Shown: positions 11,915 to 25,604, numbered from the stretch's first letter. The stretch: DNA of 64,000 nucleotides from Adineta ricciae (GCA_905250025.1 CAJNOJ010000001.1:1612001-1676000); one strand, 5' to 3'. A program made the numbers and translations. Notes: generated by a model not told the origin, from the sequence alone.

Positions 11915-12585
11915 GTAAAGTATCATTTCCGTTTCTTATTGTTGATAAGCTTCGTACTTAGTCATTAACGAAATGAAGAATCTGATAGTTAGTGAACAAT
12001 GGCATTACAAATGTGATCTATGTTGAAGCACTCGAAATGGCGCATAGGAAATGATTTCCTATTGTTGTCCGATCTCACTTCATCGAATGAAATACTTAGT
12101 AACATCGTCATCTTAACGAGTGTAGGATACTGCTCATGAATCGAACGAATATTTTGTGATGTTTATTACTATTTTTCATCTTTTATGACCATTCTTAGTG
12201 ACATGGATTATGTTCTTTCTTTTTTTTTCTATCGACATAAATATTTGTCAAAAATCTAATTGACCAAACTACCTTAATGTTCTAATCTAATTTGAACATA
12301 TAACCGCCTATGTAATCGTTGATGCGATTGACTAATGTCGCTGTTTTTTTTTCTCTCTCGTTGTCGAATGTGACAATTAATAGTTTGTCAGAGGAGAACC
12401 TTATCATTAGATTGTCTTCTGACAATGTCTACCAAATCAAGTTAGAGTACGTTTTGTTTCCTTTTTAATTTTTATCCTTTTTCTCCGTCTTTACTCTCTT
12501 ATCACACATTATAAGGATGAGAATAAGAAAAAGAAAAAAATTCTTTGCATTTTCATTTATTCTGAGAGGACTAAATTGACTTCGA

Positions 12586-14007
12586 ATGCATCTGGATTTA
12601 CCGACGAGCCAACAATTGCAAACTTCATCTTTAGAGATGGATCCGATTGTGTCGCCAACGCGAAAAAAGCTAGCTGTTAACCTAAGTTACACATCCACAT
12701 CGAGTCTTCTTGATGGACAACGTGTCGCACGTCTGAGCAGTTTGAGTAGTAGCTACGCTCAGTTTTTAAAACAACGTGATATGGATAAGAACAAGAAAGT
12801 TGTAAGATTTGATCACATATATTTGTTTATGTTTCGTATTATTGTCAAACTGTATGGATTCGTATTCGGTTTTAGTTATCACAAGAAGATCATCGTTTGC
12901 TGCTATCATCCAGTGAATGGATAGAAGATGTTAAAGATAGTGATCCCTACGTATCTGTGTGTAGTCGATTAGGTAAGATCTAAACGTAAAATTTTTCCTT
13001 TGTCTGCAATGTTTTCTTTGTTTTTTTTAGGTGAAGCCATTCAAGATTCGGAAACTTATTTTGAATTTGTCAAAAAATCTTTCTCAATTATTACACATAC
13101 ATGTGAGAAATCAGCTATTCTTCGTTGTAACAAGACTACATTACATTTCCTGAATAAGTCATGGAAATCCTTGTGGATTCTTTCCTTTTCCATCGATGTC
13201 CCGTCGGTTTGTCAAACTTAGAGATATTTTTAAAGAAATACGCTCAGAATGAACGAATAGTTATTCTTCGAGGAATTCTGTCATCCGCTATTCTCGTCTT
13301 TCTTCAAGTCCTTATTAATAATAGAGCGGTAGTTTCCCAAAAAAGGAAATCATTGTTTCTCCTTTTTTTCCAATTTAATGAAGTAGAACATTTATTTTAG
13401 TTGTTGCTACAGCTTTATTAATCCTTTTGACGATTTTTCAAGTGATACTATTTTTCATGGGTATGAAAATACAATGTTTATCTTTTACTGCCTATCCATA
13501 AACTTCGTCTTTCAGGTGTTAAATATCTCAATGACTGTCCAGTGCAACCTAATTTACCCGTTTATCTGCTCGTTGCGGGTTCGATGGGTCTTGTACGTGT
13601 ACTAAATTTGTTATGGAAGCAGTTTCGTCGACGACGAATGCGTAAACTAGAAGGCGTCGAACTTGATCAAGAAGAAGAAACTGAAAACGGTTTGTTTCAC
13701 ACGTTGTTCTTTCTAACAAACGAACATTCTTCAACATTTAGACGGATCTGACTTTACCGATGCTGTTCTCAGTCTTTTCCTATTCGGATGGTTTATCGTT
13801 GGTCAATATTGGGCGTGGAGGATCTATAAACCAAATTTCGAATTTGGTTTAAGAAATCCGGAAAATTATTGCCACCGGAATGTTTATATATTTACACTGG
13901 TTCACATTGGATTTGTCTATGTCATGTTTTTGGCTGCCATTCTTTTTCTTGTTGCTTTGACGTGCTGTGCTAGATTTCCACATTTGATTGTGAAAACACC
14001 GCGTTAA
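12586..14007 (+). CDS. TMEM272-like four-pass membrane protein
   Basis: Exons read at 12586-12801, 12876-12972, 13031-13102, 13401-13460, 13516-13689 and 13742-14007. The N-terminal third is soluble and Ser-rich. The C-terminal part resembles the TMEM272-like family: a membrane segment leading into GVKYLNDCPVQPNLPVYLLV (the DCPVxP block is characteristic), a second segment, an acidic loop, FLFGWFIVGQYWAWRIYKPN, and a last segment followed by a short tail. Function of the family is not established. One junction is odd: the last good splice sites before 13401 require a 298 nt intron (13103-13400), although an open, partly hydrophobic ORF lies inside it (13159-13328) whose phase does not fit downstream. 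Confidence 0.7.
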
Positions 14008-14424
14008 TGAAGAAGAATATATATATATATAAAGGCGGCTTAAGGAATACGTGTAAGACATTTAATAAGGAAAATAAACTAAAATATAATCGTAAATAGA
14101 GAAGTAGAAGCACAGTACTACACAATATGAAAGTGATGAGAAGACGAAAAATAAAGATGAAAAAAGGAATCAAAGTGTGTGTTCTCACTGATTTCTCTGT
14201 ACAACCTAACACCGGGAGGTACACTCTTGCCGTTTGTTTTCAAACATAATCGACATAGAAAAGAAAAATGAAGAGACAAACCAGACGAACATCACACTGA
14301 TAAAAAGAAGTAGAATGAAAAATAAAACAAATGAAAACTGTTCTAATTATGTAATAAAGGATCAAACTAAATAGGATTTTCGTTTCGAGAGATCTATTCA
14401 ACTACGGATGTATTGGATAGTCGA
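14008..14424. other. Convergent intergenic region
   Basis: Shared 3' region of the TMEM272-like gene and enolase, containing AATAAA-like signals. No gene seen. Confidence 0.6.
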
Positions 14425-16705
<2,281 letters not shown>

Positions 16706-17964
16706 TTCAGATGATTGCTATGATCTACAAAAACGAGAGAGAATTTCAAATAGAAATATCGATAAAGTCAGACACGACAGGGAAGAAAGTTATTCTTTTT
16801 TCCTGTACATGAAAAAACTTACTCAATGTTGGTCAATCGTGTGTCAGCCATGTTGGCCTGGGCGCGAAGGCCCTTTTTTTCTTTCTTTTTTTTCTCTTAA
16901 CCAAAATCGACGAGAATCGAATAGTGACAGACAAGCCTCCGCAAAAACAATTTCTCTTTCTCTCTCTTTTTTTCTCTATCTCTTCGTTTTAATCGACAAG
17001 CAAAAACCTCTATAAGAAGCACTACTCGTCGCGTCGACAACACAAACCTATGTCTCCTCTCGTTGACAATTGACCTTGTATTTGTAAGCGTAAGAATGAG
17101 GAATGGAGGAAAAAAACGTCTGATATATTGAGTAAGCGACGAAGAGGAAGACGACTAGAAGGCAGTATGTACCGAATAAAGAGAAAAACGCAAGAGAAAA
17201 AGAAGAAAGAGAAAACATAAGGCAGATTCTGTTTCTCTTAAACCAAGGACAGACATGCAAACATAGACTATTACGAATAAGGACATTGACAAGTTCATTG
17301 ATGAGGACATTTTACGTGAGAACAGATTGATTCCTTAATAGGGCAACAAAATATTTATATATGTACACATGCAAATGACTTCGATCTCATTACGAGTATA
17401 TCATACTAGTTTGATAAATGAAGAAAAGAAGATGTTGTGATAACTATTAGATTATTTTACAACATGCGAATTCATTTATTTTAATAAAAACCTACGAAAA
17501 GAATTTGTTCGTCTCTTTTCTTTCTCTATTGACAAAACATATGTTTTATTCTCTAACTCAGCTGTTTTACATACGCATGAAATTTAAGACATTCCTGTCT
17601 TTAATAACAGGAACATCATTCAACCAACAGTATCCTATTATTGTTGTCGTTAACACGATTGAAACACGCTGCTATTCGGAAGTTGGATAATGTACGGATT
17701 TCTTCATATACTTATGCTTGTTTTTCTTCCGTAGAAAGAACAGATGAGAGAGAAGAGAAAAAGCAAAATGATAGCGTCTATGATCGTAGAAGAAGTTTCA
17801 GAGGAAAACAAAGAAGAGAATTTTCGATTTTTTATTCATATCAAACAATCTAAAGATCCAAAATGGAGGGACAACAAAAGGATGATGATGTTGTTGTTGT
17901 TTTAATGTGGAAATCAGCTGACTACAAGGAGTTGAAAATAAACACATGTCCACAAACTAAACTC
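16706..17964. other. 1.26 kb enolase upstream region
   Basis: Pyrimidine-rich tracts around 16870-16990 and purine-rich tracts around 17130-17220. Likely contains the enolase promoter and possibly a 5' non-coding exon. No gene seen. Confidence 0.5.
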
Positions 17965-18877
17965 TTAGTTTTTAGGCGGATTAGGCCATGAACGTGGCGG
18001 TGGTAATTCTCTTGGTGCCACCATAGCTGAATAACCTTCGCTGCGTTCTGCTGCTTGCTTCTGTTCAAGTTCAGTAAGATGGTCAACAACTGGACGATAG
18101 AACCATCCCTTAGCATCGCCACGTGCATGTTCCAAACGTCGTACTTTACGTTCAAGTGCTCTAGAAAAGATCACATCAAATTGCTAGTGAAGAGCAATGG
18201 ATTTTATCTTATTCTACTTCATTTTGTCTCTCATCACACGAGCATAGATGGTATGAAGAGAAATTTCGTAACGTTCATCGAACGGTTGAACGACATAACG
18301 AGCCATAAAACGGCGAAGTGGATGCTAAATAGACAAATGAATAGTTTGCACTTTGTTCACTTACAGTAGAAGAGGAGAGACAAACTTTGTAATATTCCCA
18401 ATGTCGCGGCTCGTATCCCTCCGGAATTTCTGTCAGTGTTGCTTGACCTATTAAACAATATTAAAATATGAAAAGCTGATTGTTGTGGAAGATTATACAA
18501 TACCAACGAATACATTGGCATAGAAGACGACACAAAATGTTGGCACCAATCCGATTAAAAAGTAATAGTGCTACAATAGAGAGAGAGAGAAGATTTCCAA
18601 GATCGAATAATATTCTCATATAGTATATCAATAGAAGATAGAGAAACTCGAAATGATTGAATATGACACTTACAAACATGTCAAAGAACTTTCGTTCATG
18701 AAATTCCGTTATCATCACTTTCATATTCCGTCCGGAACTCCATCGTTTGACAACTGAAACAAAACTCACAATCGATTTGTTTTCTTCCATTCAACGAATA
18801 GATTTACTTGTTTGCAATTGCTCGCTAGGTTTTAACACCGTTTGTAACAACGGTCGAAATTTGCTGAAAAGAACCAT
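17965..18877 (-). CDS. NDUFB5: NADH dehydrogenase 1 beta subcomplex subunit 5 (complex I, SGDH)
   Basis: Accessory subunit of mitochondrial complex I, inner membrane. Six exons (18808-18877, 18674-18753, 18504-18570, 18386-18447, 18218-18324, 17965-18160) join in phase to 193 residues. The N-terminus is basic and amphipathic, as for a mitochondrial leader. One membrane segment ([20 protein letters not shown]) lies near residue 55, followed by the family block [17 protein letters not shown] and by ARYV. The C-terminal [11 protein letters not shown] corresponds to the WFYYPT-type end of animal NDUFB5. The order membrane anchor, PEGYxPxHWEYYKHP, WF[YR]xP is diagnostic. Confidence 0.9.
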
Positions 18878-19638
18878 CGTATCTAAACAGTTCTTTTGAA
18901 CATATCTAGAAAAAAAAGTCGATTGTACTGATTATATATTTGCTCAATTTGTTTTTCGAAATTCAAACAAAAAAATAAAATAAAATAAAATTTCAAAAAG
19001 TGACACATCGACAAAGTGAAATTAGTACAACACAAATGAAGAAATAAAATGCGAGATTAAATTATTTTCGAAAAGAAAAAGGATTGACAGCAGTTTAGTA
19101 GAACTGATCTGACACATCATTCAATGACACAGAGACATTTGATGAAGTTCTCGAATGAATTGACTGCCATCTCGAACTTAAGATCGACCATATGAGGTGT
19201 CTCTGATCTTCTTCTTAGTCAACTATCTAGGTGAGAACAGGCATAAGAACAAAACGAAATGTGGTTCTGGTAGAAATGGGGGATGAAGCGAACAAGAAGA
19301 GAATAAAGTATGGATAATCCGAATGGTGTATATGTATGCGTATATTGAAGGGAAAAGAAAGTCCAATGACATATATAACTGGACATAAGTGTAACTCGAG
19401 AGAGACCTCTGTTGACACTAATATACTCATGTGAAAACTTGTTCTTCTATGCGAGAGAAACAAAGATGAATTTCATTGTAGAATAGAGCGAGCGAAGATT
19501 GGAATGCACAGTTCTTCGAAGAAAACAAAAGCAAGGAAGGAATAAGATTGAACACTAAAAAAAATAGAATTCTTCTAAAAGGAATGTTTTTGTGACAAAA
19601 TACATGCTACGGAATCATATACATATGTATAAATCAAC
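18878..19638. other. 0.76 kb intergenic
   Basis: AT-rich, includes an (AAAAT)n-like stretch near 18970-18990. It holds the upstream side of NDUFB5 and the 3' side of the amidotransferase gene. No gene seen. Confidence 0.5.
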
Positions 19639-20880
19639 CTAAACGCTTTCTGATGGGTGAATTGGGCTATTTTCGTCTTCATTTGTCGATGGTTCGCGGT
19701 GTTCGGTAATATAATCAAGAAATGCTTGACGAATATTGTATGAAAATGGACTGTTTTGATCAACCATTCGTTCGGGATGCCACTGAAGTTATAGAGAAAG
19801 TTGAGAAAATATAAAACCGTGAATTGACAATAATTACTTGTACGCCCAGATAGAAAGGCTTTTCGTGTGCATTTTGCCATTGAATTGCTTCAACAATTGG
19901 TTCTTCAGCTCTTGCAGCAATTAACAAATTTGTACCTATTGTTTCGACGCATTGATGATGTGAAGAATTAACAGCGCCCTTAACACATCCTGTGATTTCA
20001 TTGAGGAGAGTTTTTTCTCCAACAGATATTTCATGGCGTTGATCCATACCTGTTTGAAAATGTACAAGACTTTGATGATTCCCGTCATGGAATATTTTCC
20101 GAAACTACTTCGATATGTTCTTGATAGTATGTCTGTGCGGGTGAATGTATCGATAGTCATGAAATGATTCATACGATAAGAACGAGGTCAATGGGAGTAA
20201 CAAGGTCAGAAAGTATATCTCATTCGGCTCCTTTTTCTTTCGAATGTTTAACATATGCTCACGCATTGCATCACTGTTTAAAGAATCATCTCTCGCGTTC
20301 ATGAACTAACATATCAACAGGTTTTGACTGAGATCGAGTGAATCGTAGTACACGTGGAGAAACAGATAGATACAGTCTATCTATATTGGCAGGATGATTA
20401 CCTTGAATTTTTGCATGCCCAGTAATATTTGTAACTGTTGGAATATCAAAAATAAGAGTACCACCATGATAAACATTGAATAATTGCATGCCTGTTTAAC
20501 AACAAACTAGATTAGTATATTTAAAGGACAACAGAAAAATGAAATGACAAACCGCGGCAGATGGCTAAGATTGGCAACTTTAATTTTAGAGCACGTTCAA
20601 TAATTTCCCATTCAAATTCATCTCGTTTTTCATCAATATCAGTCAATTCTAATCTACCAAGAAGATCAGGCCGTTTATATCGACGTGGATCAACATCCTC
20701 TCCACCGGATAAAACAACACCCTCACATTTATCAATATCATCCATATTATTTAAGTTGTACGAAAGACGAATAACATCCACCTTGGTTGGTGCATCCAAA
20801 AACCATCGTTCGTAGTTGGCATACCGAGCACAATCGGTAATACCAATACGAATACTGTTCATAGTCACAGGAGTTCTCAT
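19639..20880 (-). CDS. Class-I glutamine amidotransferase-like / peptidase C26 (PuuD-type) protein
   Basis: Four exons (20553-20880, 20402-20491, 19838-20049, 19639-19782) give 257 residues. The fold signature is complete: GVVLSGGEDVDPRRY, the nucleophile elbow AICRGMQLFNVYHGGTL with Cys108, VNSSHHQ, and GVQWHPERM with His212 and Glu214, which form the Cys-His-Glu triad. The VNSSHHQ and GxQWHPE blocks point to the peptidase C26 / gamma-glutamyl-GABA hydrolase group rather than to biosynthetic amidotransferase domains. The substrate is probably a gamma-glutamyl compound (inference from family). The intron 20050-20401 is 352 nt, long for this contig. Such stand-alone PuuD-like enzymes are common in bacteria, plants and fungi and unusual in animals, so gene transfer is worth testing. 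Confidence 0.87.
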
Positions 20881-21466
20881 GTCAAAGAAATAACAATTGC
20901 CGATAACGGCAATAGGAACACTTGTTGATACAAAACAGTAAAAAAAAAACTAAATTGAGTAGGCGAAAAAGACTAGCGACTACTGACGAGATGAAAAGCA
21001 AACAACATCGGGAGGAATCAGCTGCTTATATTCCATTGGTGAAAAAACTAGTCAATCACAATTGTTTCACGAGCAGAATATTGTTTTTTAATATTTTTAA
21101 AATGAGATTGCTGAAGAGTACACTGGAGATAGTAAAGATTAATTTCGATGATAATAGAACAGCTAATGCGGTTTGTTGCTGGTAGAGTGTAGCGCTCTCT
21201 AGGTGTATTTATCGCACATGGTTGCTTTTATACTACAATTACGAATCGGAGTACAGAATCGAGAGAATATTTATCCATTGTACGTCAACTCAACATTTTG
21301 TCAATATTATGCTGTCGAAAAACAGAAAGGATTGTGAATATTGGAATAACAGTGGCAGAAAAAGAAAAAATCACTAGACACGTATATTTGAACTCCTCTA
21401 TGCGAACTATTTCTCGTAGATTTCTCATTGGAACTGACTTACCTCGTATATAAATTAAAATTAGAC
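20881..21466. other. Divergent promoter region
   Basis: 586 nt between the amidotransferase gene (-) and the small unknown gene (+). Probably carries both promoters. No gene supported. Confidence 0.5.
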
Positions 21467-22022
21467 ATGGCATCATCATCATCAACAACAACTACTACTA
21501 CCGCATCGGTAGTAACAGCAGAACCAAGTCCTCAGTTAAACCAAATCGGTAAGCTTGATGATGGATCAGACCAGAAGAATGCATATCATAATGAGAGCGA
21601 TACAATCAGAATAGAAGCTAAACGAGATGATCCCTCACGGACGGCTTATAGCGGTATGTATCGATGCTGCGATAAACCTTTTTTCGCTATTCTAAAATTA
21701 CTTATCTTCTGATGACATATTTTTGCTGTTTGAAACATGTAATCATATCCATGTTTAATAGTTCAATCACGTGGTTATGAACGTGCGGCTTGCAGATGTT
21801 CATCAGTACTTTATTCTGGATCACGTAAGACATTACCTGAAGTATATTCTTCACAATCTGTTGTATTTATATCTTTTAGAATTACACTCAAATTTGTTCG
21901 GTGGTCAATATAGAGGGTCATCAAACTTTGCTCGACCGTTTGATGAATTCCTAGCAGGACCAGGAAATTCAGATGAGCACAATATAACTGACACGAAACA
22001 AGGTGATAATAGCAAATCATAG
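21467..22022 (+). CDS. Small hypothetical protein, Thr/Ser-rich N-terminus
   Basis: Three exons (21467-21653, 21762-21824, 21880-22022) join in phase to 130 residues. The N-terminus is a Ser/Thr run. The middle has a Cys pair (AACRCSS) and the end is polar, with FDEFLAGPGNSDEHN. There is no signal peptide or membrane segment. I do not recognise a family. The last intron could also be read as a 38 nt intron giving a different, shorter C-terminus; I prefer the 55 nt version because its donor GTAAGA is better and its length is normal for this contig. Confidence 0.55.
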
Positions 22023-22617
22023 GCACATCGCAAATATTCCGTATTACATACTTTCGAAGAGCCTATTAACTATTTTTATATATTTAAGTACAGATTATGA
22101 TATGATATAGTTAGCCGTATATTGACAATAATAAATATTTTGTCCTTGAAGAAATCAATCATATGAGATTCTGCTACGTATCATTCATAGCTGACGTACG
22201 AACTTACGTCATATCTCAAGGTTAGAGTTGATTGAAACTATCTGTTCAATTGACGTCAAAGTAGTTGCCAAAACAAACCGATTTCTTTCTGGTATAACCG
22301 AAGACGTAATTTCATTAAAAGAAGAAGGTGTATTCAGTTGACGTCCAGATTCATGACGTACGTTTGTTTTTTCGTTAATTAGTGTCTTGTTTACACTCAT
22401 AAATCAAACCACAGAACATTCATACCTTTCGGACTGCATTCGTCATCCGAAAATAACCTGCACAATATCGATGATAAGAAAAATAGATAAAACAAAATAT
22501 ATCCTAATACTGCGCAATTCAATTAAGAGAAATTGATCGGGTTTAGGCATCTATAAATACTGTGACGAGTACACACCGAATATCATACTTCTCTACAGAT
22601 AAACTTCAATTCAAACA
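22023..22617. promoter_or_regulatory. Upstream region of first small-HSP gene, with HSE-like site and TATA box
   Basis: GAACATTC at 22414-22421 fits the inverted nGAAnnTTCn heat-shock unit. CTATAAATAC at 22551-22560 is a TATA box about 60 nt before the start codon. The two together fit heat-inducible control by HSF, but only one clear HSE pair is visible, so inducibility is inference. Confidence 0.5.
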
Positions 22618-23596
22618 ATGTCACATTTTCCAATTACACACTACCGTTCATTCAATGATCCATTCGATCGCTTCTTTGGAGATCAATTGAATTTCTTCGA
22701 TCCATGGCGTGATTTCGATACGTTTCCAACAGCTTTCTCAACATTTCCTAATTCATTCCGATGGATCAATGCACCACGTCAAATGAGTCGTCGATCATCA
22801 TCATCCTATCACACATCATCTTCATCGGGCAATGTAGGTGCTGGTAGTACCCTTCTTCCAATTTCTTCACCATCATTACCAGCTCTTTCTGAAAAATTTC
22901 GTGTGCAATTGAACGTGGCTGGTTTCAATCCTGACACAATTCGAACACACGTTGAGGGTCGAAAAGTCATTGTCGAGGCAAAAGAAGAAGATCGTCAAGC
23001 CAGTGGTGACTATAGTCTTCGTGAAATCCGAAAGACCTATGATCTTCCTGAACATGCTGGTAAGTCAATCGTTATCTATTGAGTAGATTTACCATTGATA
23101 TTGTATAGATTCATCAAATTTGGCTTCATTTGTTACACCAAACAACATGCTTGTCATTGAAGTACCTATCCATGCTCCACGTATCGAACGTCGTCCATCA
23201 CAAACGCTAGCCGATACTCAAGCACTTAGTTTATTTGGTCAATTTCGTGATCCACTTTTTGACTATCCCGGATTTATTGCTTCAGCAGACTTTCGTCCCA
23301 GTATTATTGATATTGGTGGTGGACAAAAGCGCATTAAAATGTCGTTGGCAGTGAAAAACTACCGACCTGAACAAATCAAAGTTTCAGTGAAGAATAATGA
23401 ATTACTTGTACAAGCTGAAAACATTTACAACGATAATAATCGTTCCGAACGGTCGTTCTTAACAAAATCAATTACATTACCACCCGGCACACAAGCTAAT
23501 GAACTGAAATCCTTTCTGAATTCGGACGGACAACTGGAAATCGAAGCACCATTCATCGAACCTACACATATGCGATCCATTGAAGTTCAACATTGA
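22618..23596 (+). CDS. Small heat-shock protein with two alpha-crystallin domains (copy 1)
   Basis: ATP-independent holdase chaperone. Two exons (22618-23059, 23109-23596) join in phase (G|AT) to 309 residues. The N-terminal arm is rich in Phe and Asp (SFNDPFDRFFGDQLNFFDPW) and followed by a Ser-rich linker. The first alpha-crystallin domain (about residues 90-170) carries EKFRVQLNVAGFNPDTIRTH and ends LVIEVPIHAP. A second, diverged domain (about 215-300) carries KMSLAVKNYRPEQIKVSVKN and ends QLEIEAPFIEP. Two such domains in one chain are uncommon; they are known from flatworm Tsp36-type proteins. It is the upstream member of a tandem pair. Confidence 0.92.
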
Positions 23597-24011
23597 TGAA
23601 CTATTTCAATACTTGACAGTAATGTTTTTTTCTCTGTATCTTTTATTTTAAATAAATAAAGTCAAGCTCATTTCTGACAAAAAAACGATTGCTTTTCCAT
23701 GGATGTATTCTCGTTTTGAAAACTGTCATATCAGATCAACTGACATGTGGCCTGACGTTACCTAAATAGACCACACGTTAGAGGTTGATTAGCAAAAGAA
23801 AGCGACGAAAAAAAAACAACAGAAAGAAAAAAAGCGAAGAAAAATGGTGAAGCCTTGCGATTCTTCTAGAATGCTCGCAATACTACTCGAATAATTTTCT
23901 GTGTGATGGAAAGCTATATATAAATATCCGATTGTCAGATTGTATCAAGCATACAAAAACAACATAATACACTTTCTATTTGTCTGACTATTACTCGCTT
24001 CGTTTGAAACA
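23597..24011 (+). promoter_or_regulatory. Promoter of second small-HSP gene: heat-shock element and TATA box
   Basis: TTCTTCTAGAATGCTCG at 23861-23877 contains a perfect TTCnnGAA pair flanked by an adjacent TTC and an imperfect third unit. TATATAAATA lies at 23915-23924, about 90 nt before ATG, a typical distance with a short leader. The rest of the interval is the 3' region of copy 1. Confidence 0.65.
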
Positions 24012-24989
24012 ATGGCTTTCTTTCCTATCTATCATTATCGTATACATGATGATCCGGGTGTCCGATACTTTGGAGACCAACTCGACTTTTTTGATCCATG
24101 GAATGATTTGAATTCATCGCCAACAGCTGTAGTCGTTGCTCCTGACAGATTTCATTGGGTCAATCAACCGCGACAACAAAGACGCTCTTCAAATACCAAA
24201 TCTCCGTGTCAACATCAAGTAGCACGAGCGCCGAATGTCGAAAAGTTTCGTATTCAATTTAATGTCGCCGGTTTCAATCCTGAAACGATCAAAACTCATG
24301 TTGAAGGTCAAAAGGTAGTCATCCTAGCAAAACAAGAAGAGCGTCTACCTGATGGTGATTATAACATTCGAGAAGTACGAAAATCATGTCCTTTACCTGA
24401 ACATGCTGGTAAGTCTTTATTTCGAATAGTTTCTATTCTGATTGATTATTTGTCTTTTATAGATACAAATCAATTAGTTTCATACGTGACACCGAATCAT
24501 GTCTTGGTCATTGAAGTTCCAATTAAAAATCCCGAACTTGAACGTCGCCAATCAGAAATCAAATCTGAAAATCAAAACTTATCTCAATTTGGTTCAAATC
24601 GTGATCCACAGTTCAACTATAATGCTTTCTTGGCTGATTCAGGTTTTCAACCACAGATCATCAATAAAGATGATAATAAGAAACAACTGGCAATGACTTT
24701 GGACATGAAGAATTATGGCGCAGATGAGATTAAAGTATCCGTAAAAAACAATGAATTGATTGTCAAAGGTGAACAGCGAAATAAGAACAATAACTATTCA
24801 GAACGATCATTCTTCTTCAAATCAGTGGCATTACCACCGGGTGCACAAGTTGAACAATTGCAATCGTATTTAACCCCGGAGGGTCAATTAAAAATTGAAG
24901 TACCTTTCGAGGAACAAAAAGAAGAAGCACAATCTGTTGAAAATCAAAAAGAAGAATCCAAACCTGCAGAAGAACAAAATAAAAACTAA
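24012..24989 (+). CDS. Small heat-shock protein with two alpha-crystallin domains (copy 2)
   Basis: Tandem paralogue of the preceding gene with the same single-intron position. Exons 24012-24408 and 24463-24989 give 307 residues. The first domain carries KFRIQFNVAGFNPETIKTHV and LVIEVPIKNP; the second carries TLDMKNYGADEIKVSVKN and QLKIEVPFEEQ. A Glu/Lys-rich tail of about 30 residues is specific to this copy, while the Ser-rich linker of copy 1 is shortened. The 54 nt intron has no in-frame stop and is a multiple of three, so an unspliced message would still encode a 325-residue protein with 18 extra, hydrophobic residues between the strands of domain 1. Confidence 0.92.
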   Translation: MAFFPIYHYRIHDDPGVRYFGDQLDFFDPWNDLNSSPTAVVVAPDRFHWVNQPRQQRRSSNTKSPCQHQVARAPNVEKFRIQFNVAGFNPETIKTHVEGQKVVILAKQEERLPDGDYNIREVRKSCPLPEHAGKSLFRIVSILIDYLSFIDTNQLVSYVTPNHVLVIEVPIKNPELERRQSEIKSENQNLSQFGSNRDPQFNYNAFLADSGFQPQIINKDDNKKQLAMTLDMKNYGADEIKVSVKNNELIVKGEQRNKNNNYSERSFFFKSVALPPGAQVEQLQSYLTPEGQLKIEVPFEEQKEEAQSVENQKEESKPAEEQNKN

Positions 24990-25150
24990 ATCTATTATGT
25001 CAGAATAGCTATAATCTTTTGTTTCGTGTGTATTTTGATTTTATTTCACAGTTTCTATTTTTAATTGAATAAATATAATATAGTTGTAAAATACAAAAGT
25101 TCTGAGAATTTTTCCTACTTTCAAAAGATACCTATCCTGGCCTTACTCTC

Positions 25151-25221
25151 GCCGCGGTAGTATAATGGTAGTACATCCGGTTGTGGTCCGGATAACGCAG
25201 GTTCGATTCCTGCCCGTGGCA
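25151..25221 (+). tRNA. trnH-GUG: tRNA-His (GTG anticodon), copy 1
   Basis: Acceptor stem GCCGCGG pairs with CCGTGGC. The D arm contains TAGTATAATGGTAGTA, the anticodon stem-loop CCGGTTGTGGTCCGG has anticodon GTG, and the T arm contains GGTTCGATTCC. A T-run terminator follows immediately. No intron. Confidence 0.94.
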
Positions 25222-25533
25222 TATGAATTTTTTTTACCAACATTGAATCCTTAAATCGTCGGAACTCAATATCAACAAATGGATTAATACTTCGTTCGAC
25301 CACATCCATCGTTCAATATAATAAAAATATTCTGTCGATACGTGAACGATCTGTTTTATTTTTATTTTATTCTGAAAGATCGAGTTGATATGTTCTGCAT
25401 TCTAATGAATGAGCTGTACAAGTCATAGGCTTTGAACTTTCCATTGAAAGAAAATGAACATTCGCAGTTCCGTTTGAACTTAGCTTTACAAATGGTGGTT
25501 GGATTAAAACCGAGTTGTTTGTAAAGGTATCTC
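25222..25533. other. Spacer between the two tRNA-His genes
   Basis: 312 nt AT-rich spacer. Bases next to the two genes are shared (TCTC before; CATATGAA plus a T-run after), as expected for a local duplication. Nothing else seen. Confidence 0.6.
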
Positions 25534-25604
25534 GCCGCGGTAGTATAATGGTAGTACATCCGGTTGTGGTCCGGATAACGCAGGTTCGATTCCTGCCCGT
25601 GGCA
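25534..25604 (+). tRNA. trnH-GUG: tRNA-His (GTG anticodon), copy 2
   Basis: Identical in sequence to the copy 383 nt upstream, with the same anticodon GTG and a following T-run terminator. The immediate flanks are also alike. Confidence 0.94.

Noticed and set aside
13161..13400. 79-codon ORF as a normal exon of the TMEM272-like gene
   Set aside because: Its phase cannot continue into the exon at 13401 without a stop; kept only as an alternative-exon finding.
20105..20302. Possible extra exon inside the long amidotransferase intron
   Set aside because: Joining exon 2 (ending CAAG at 20402) straight to 20049 restores the family sequence and phase; the ORF interrupts it.
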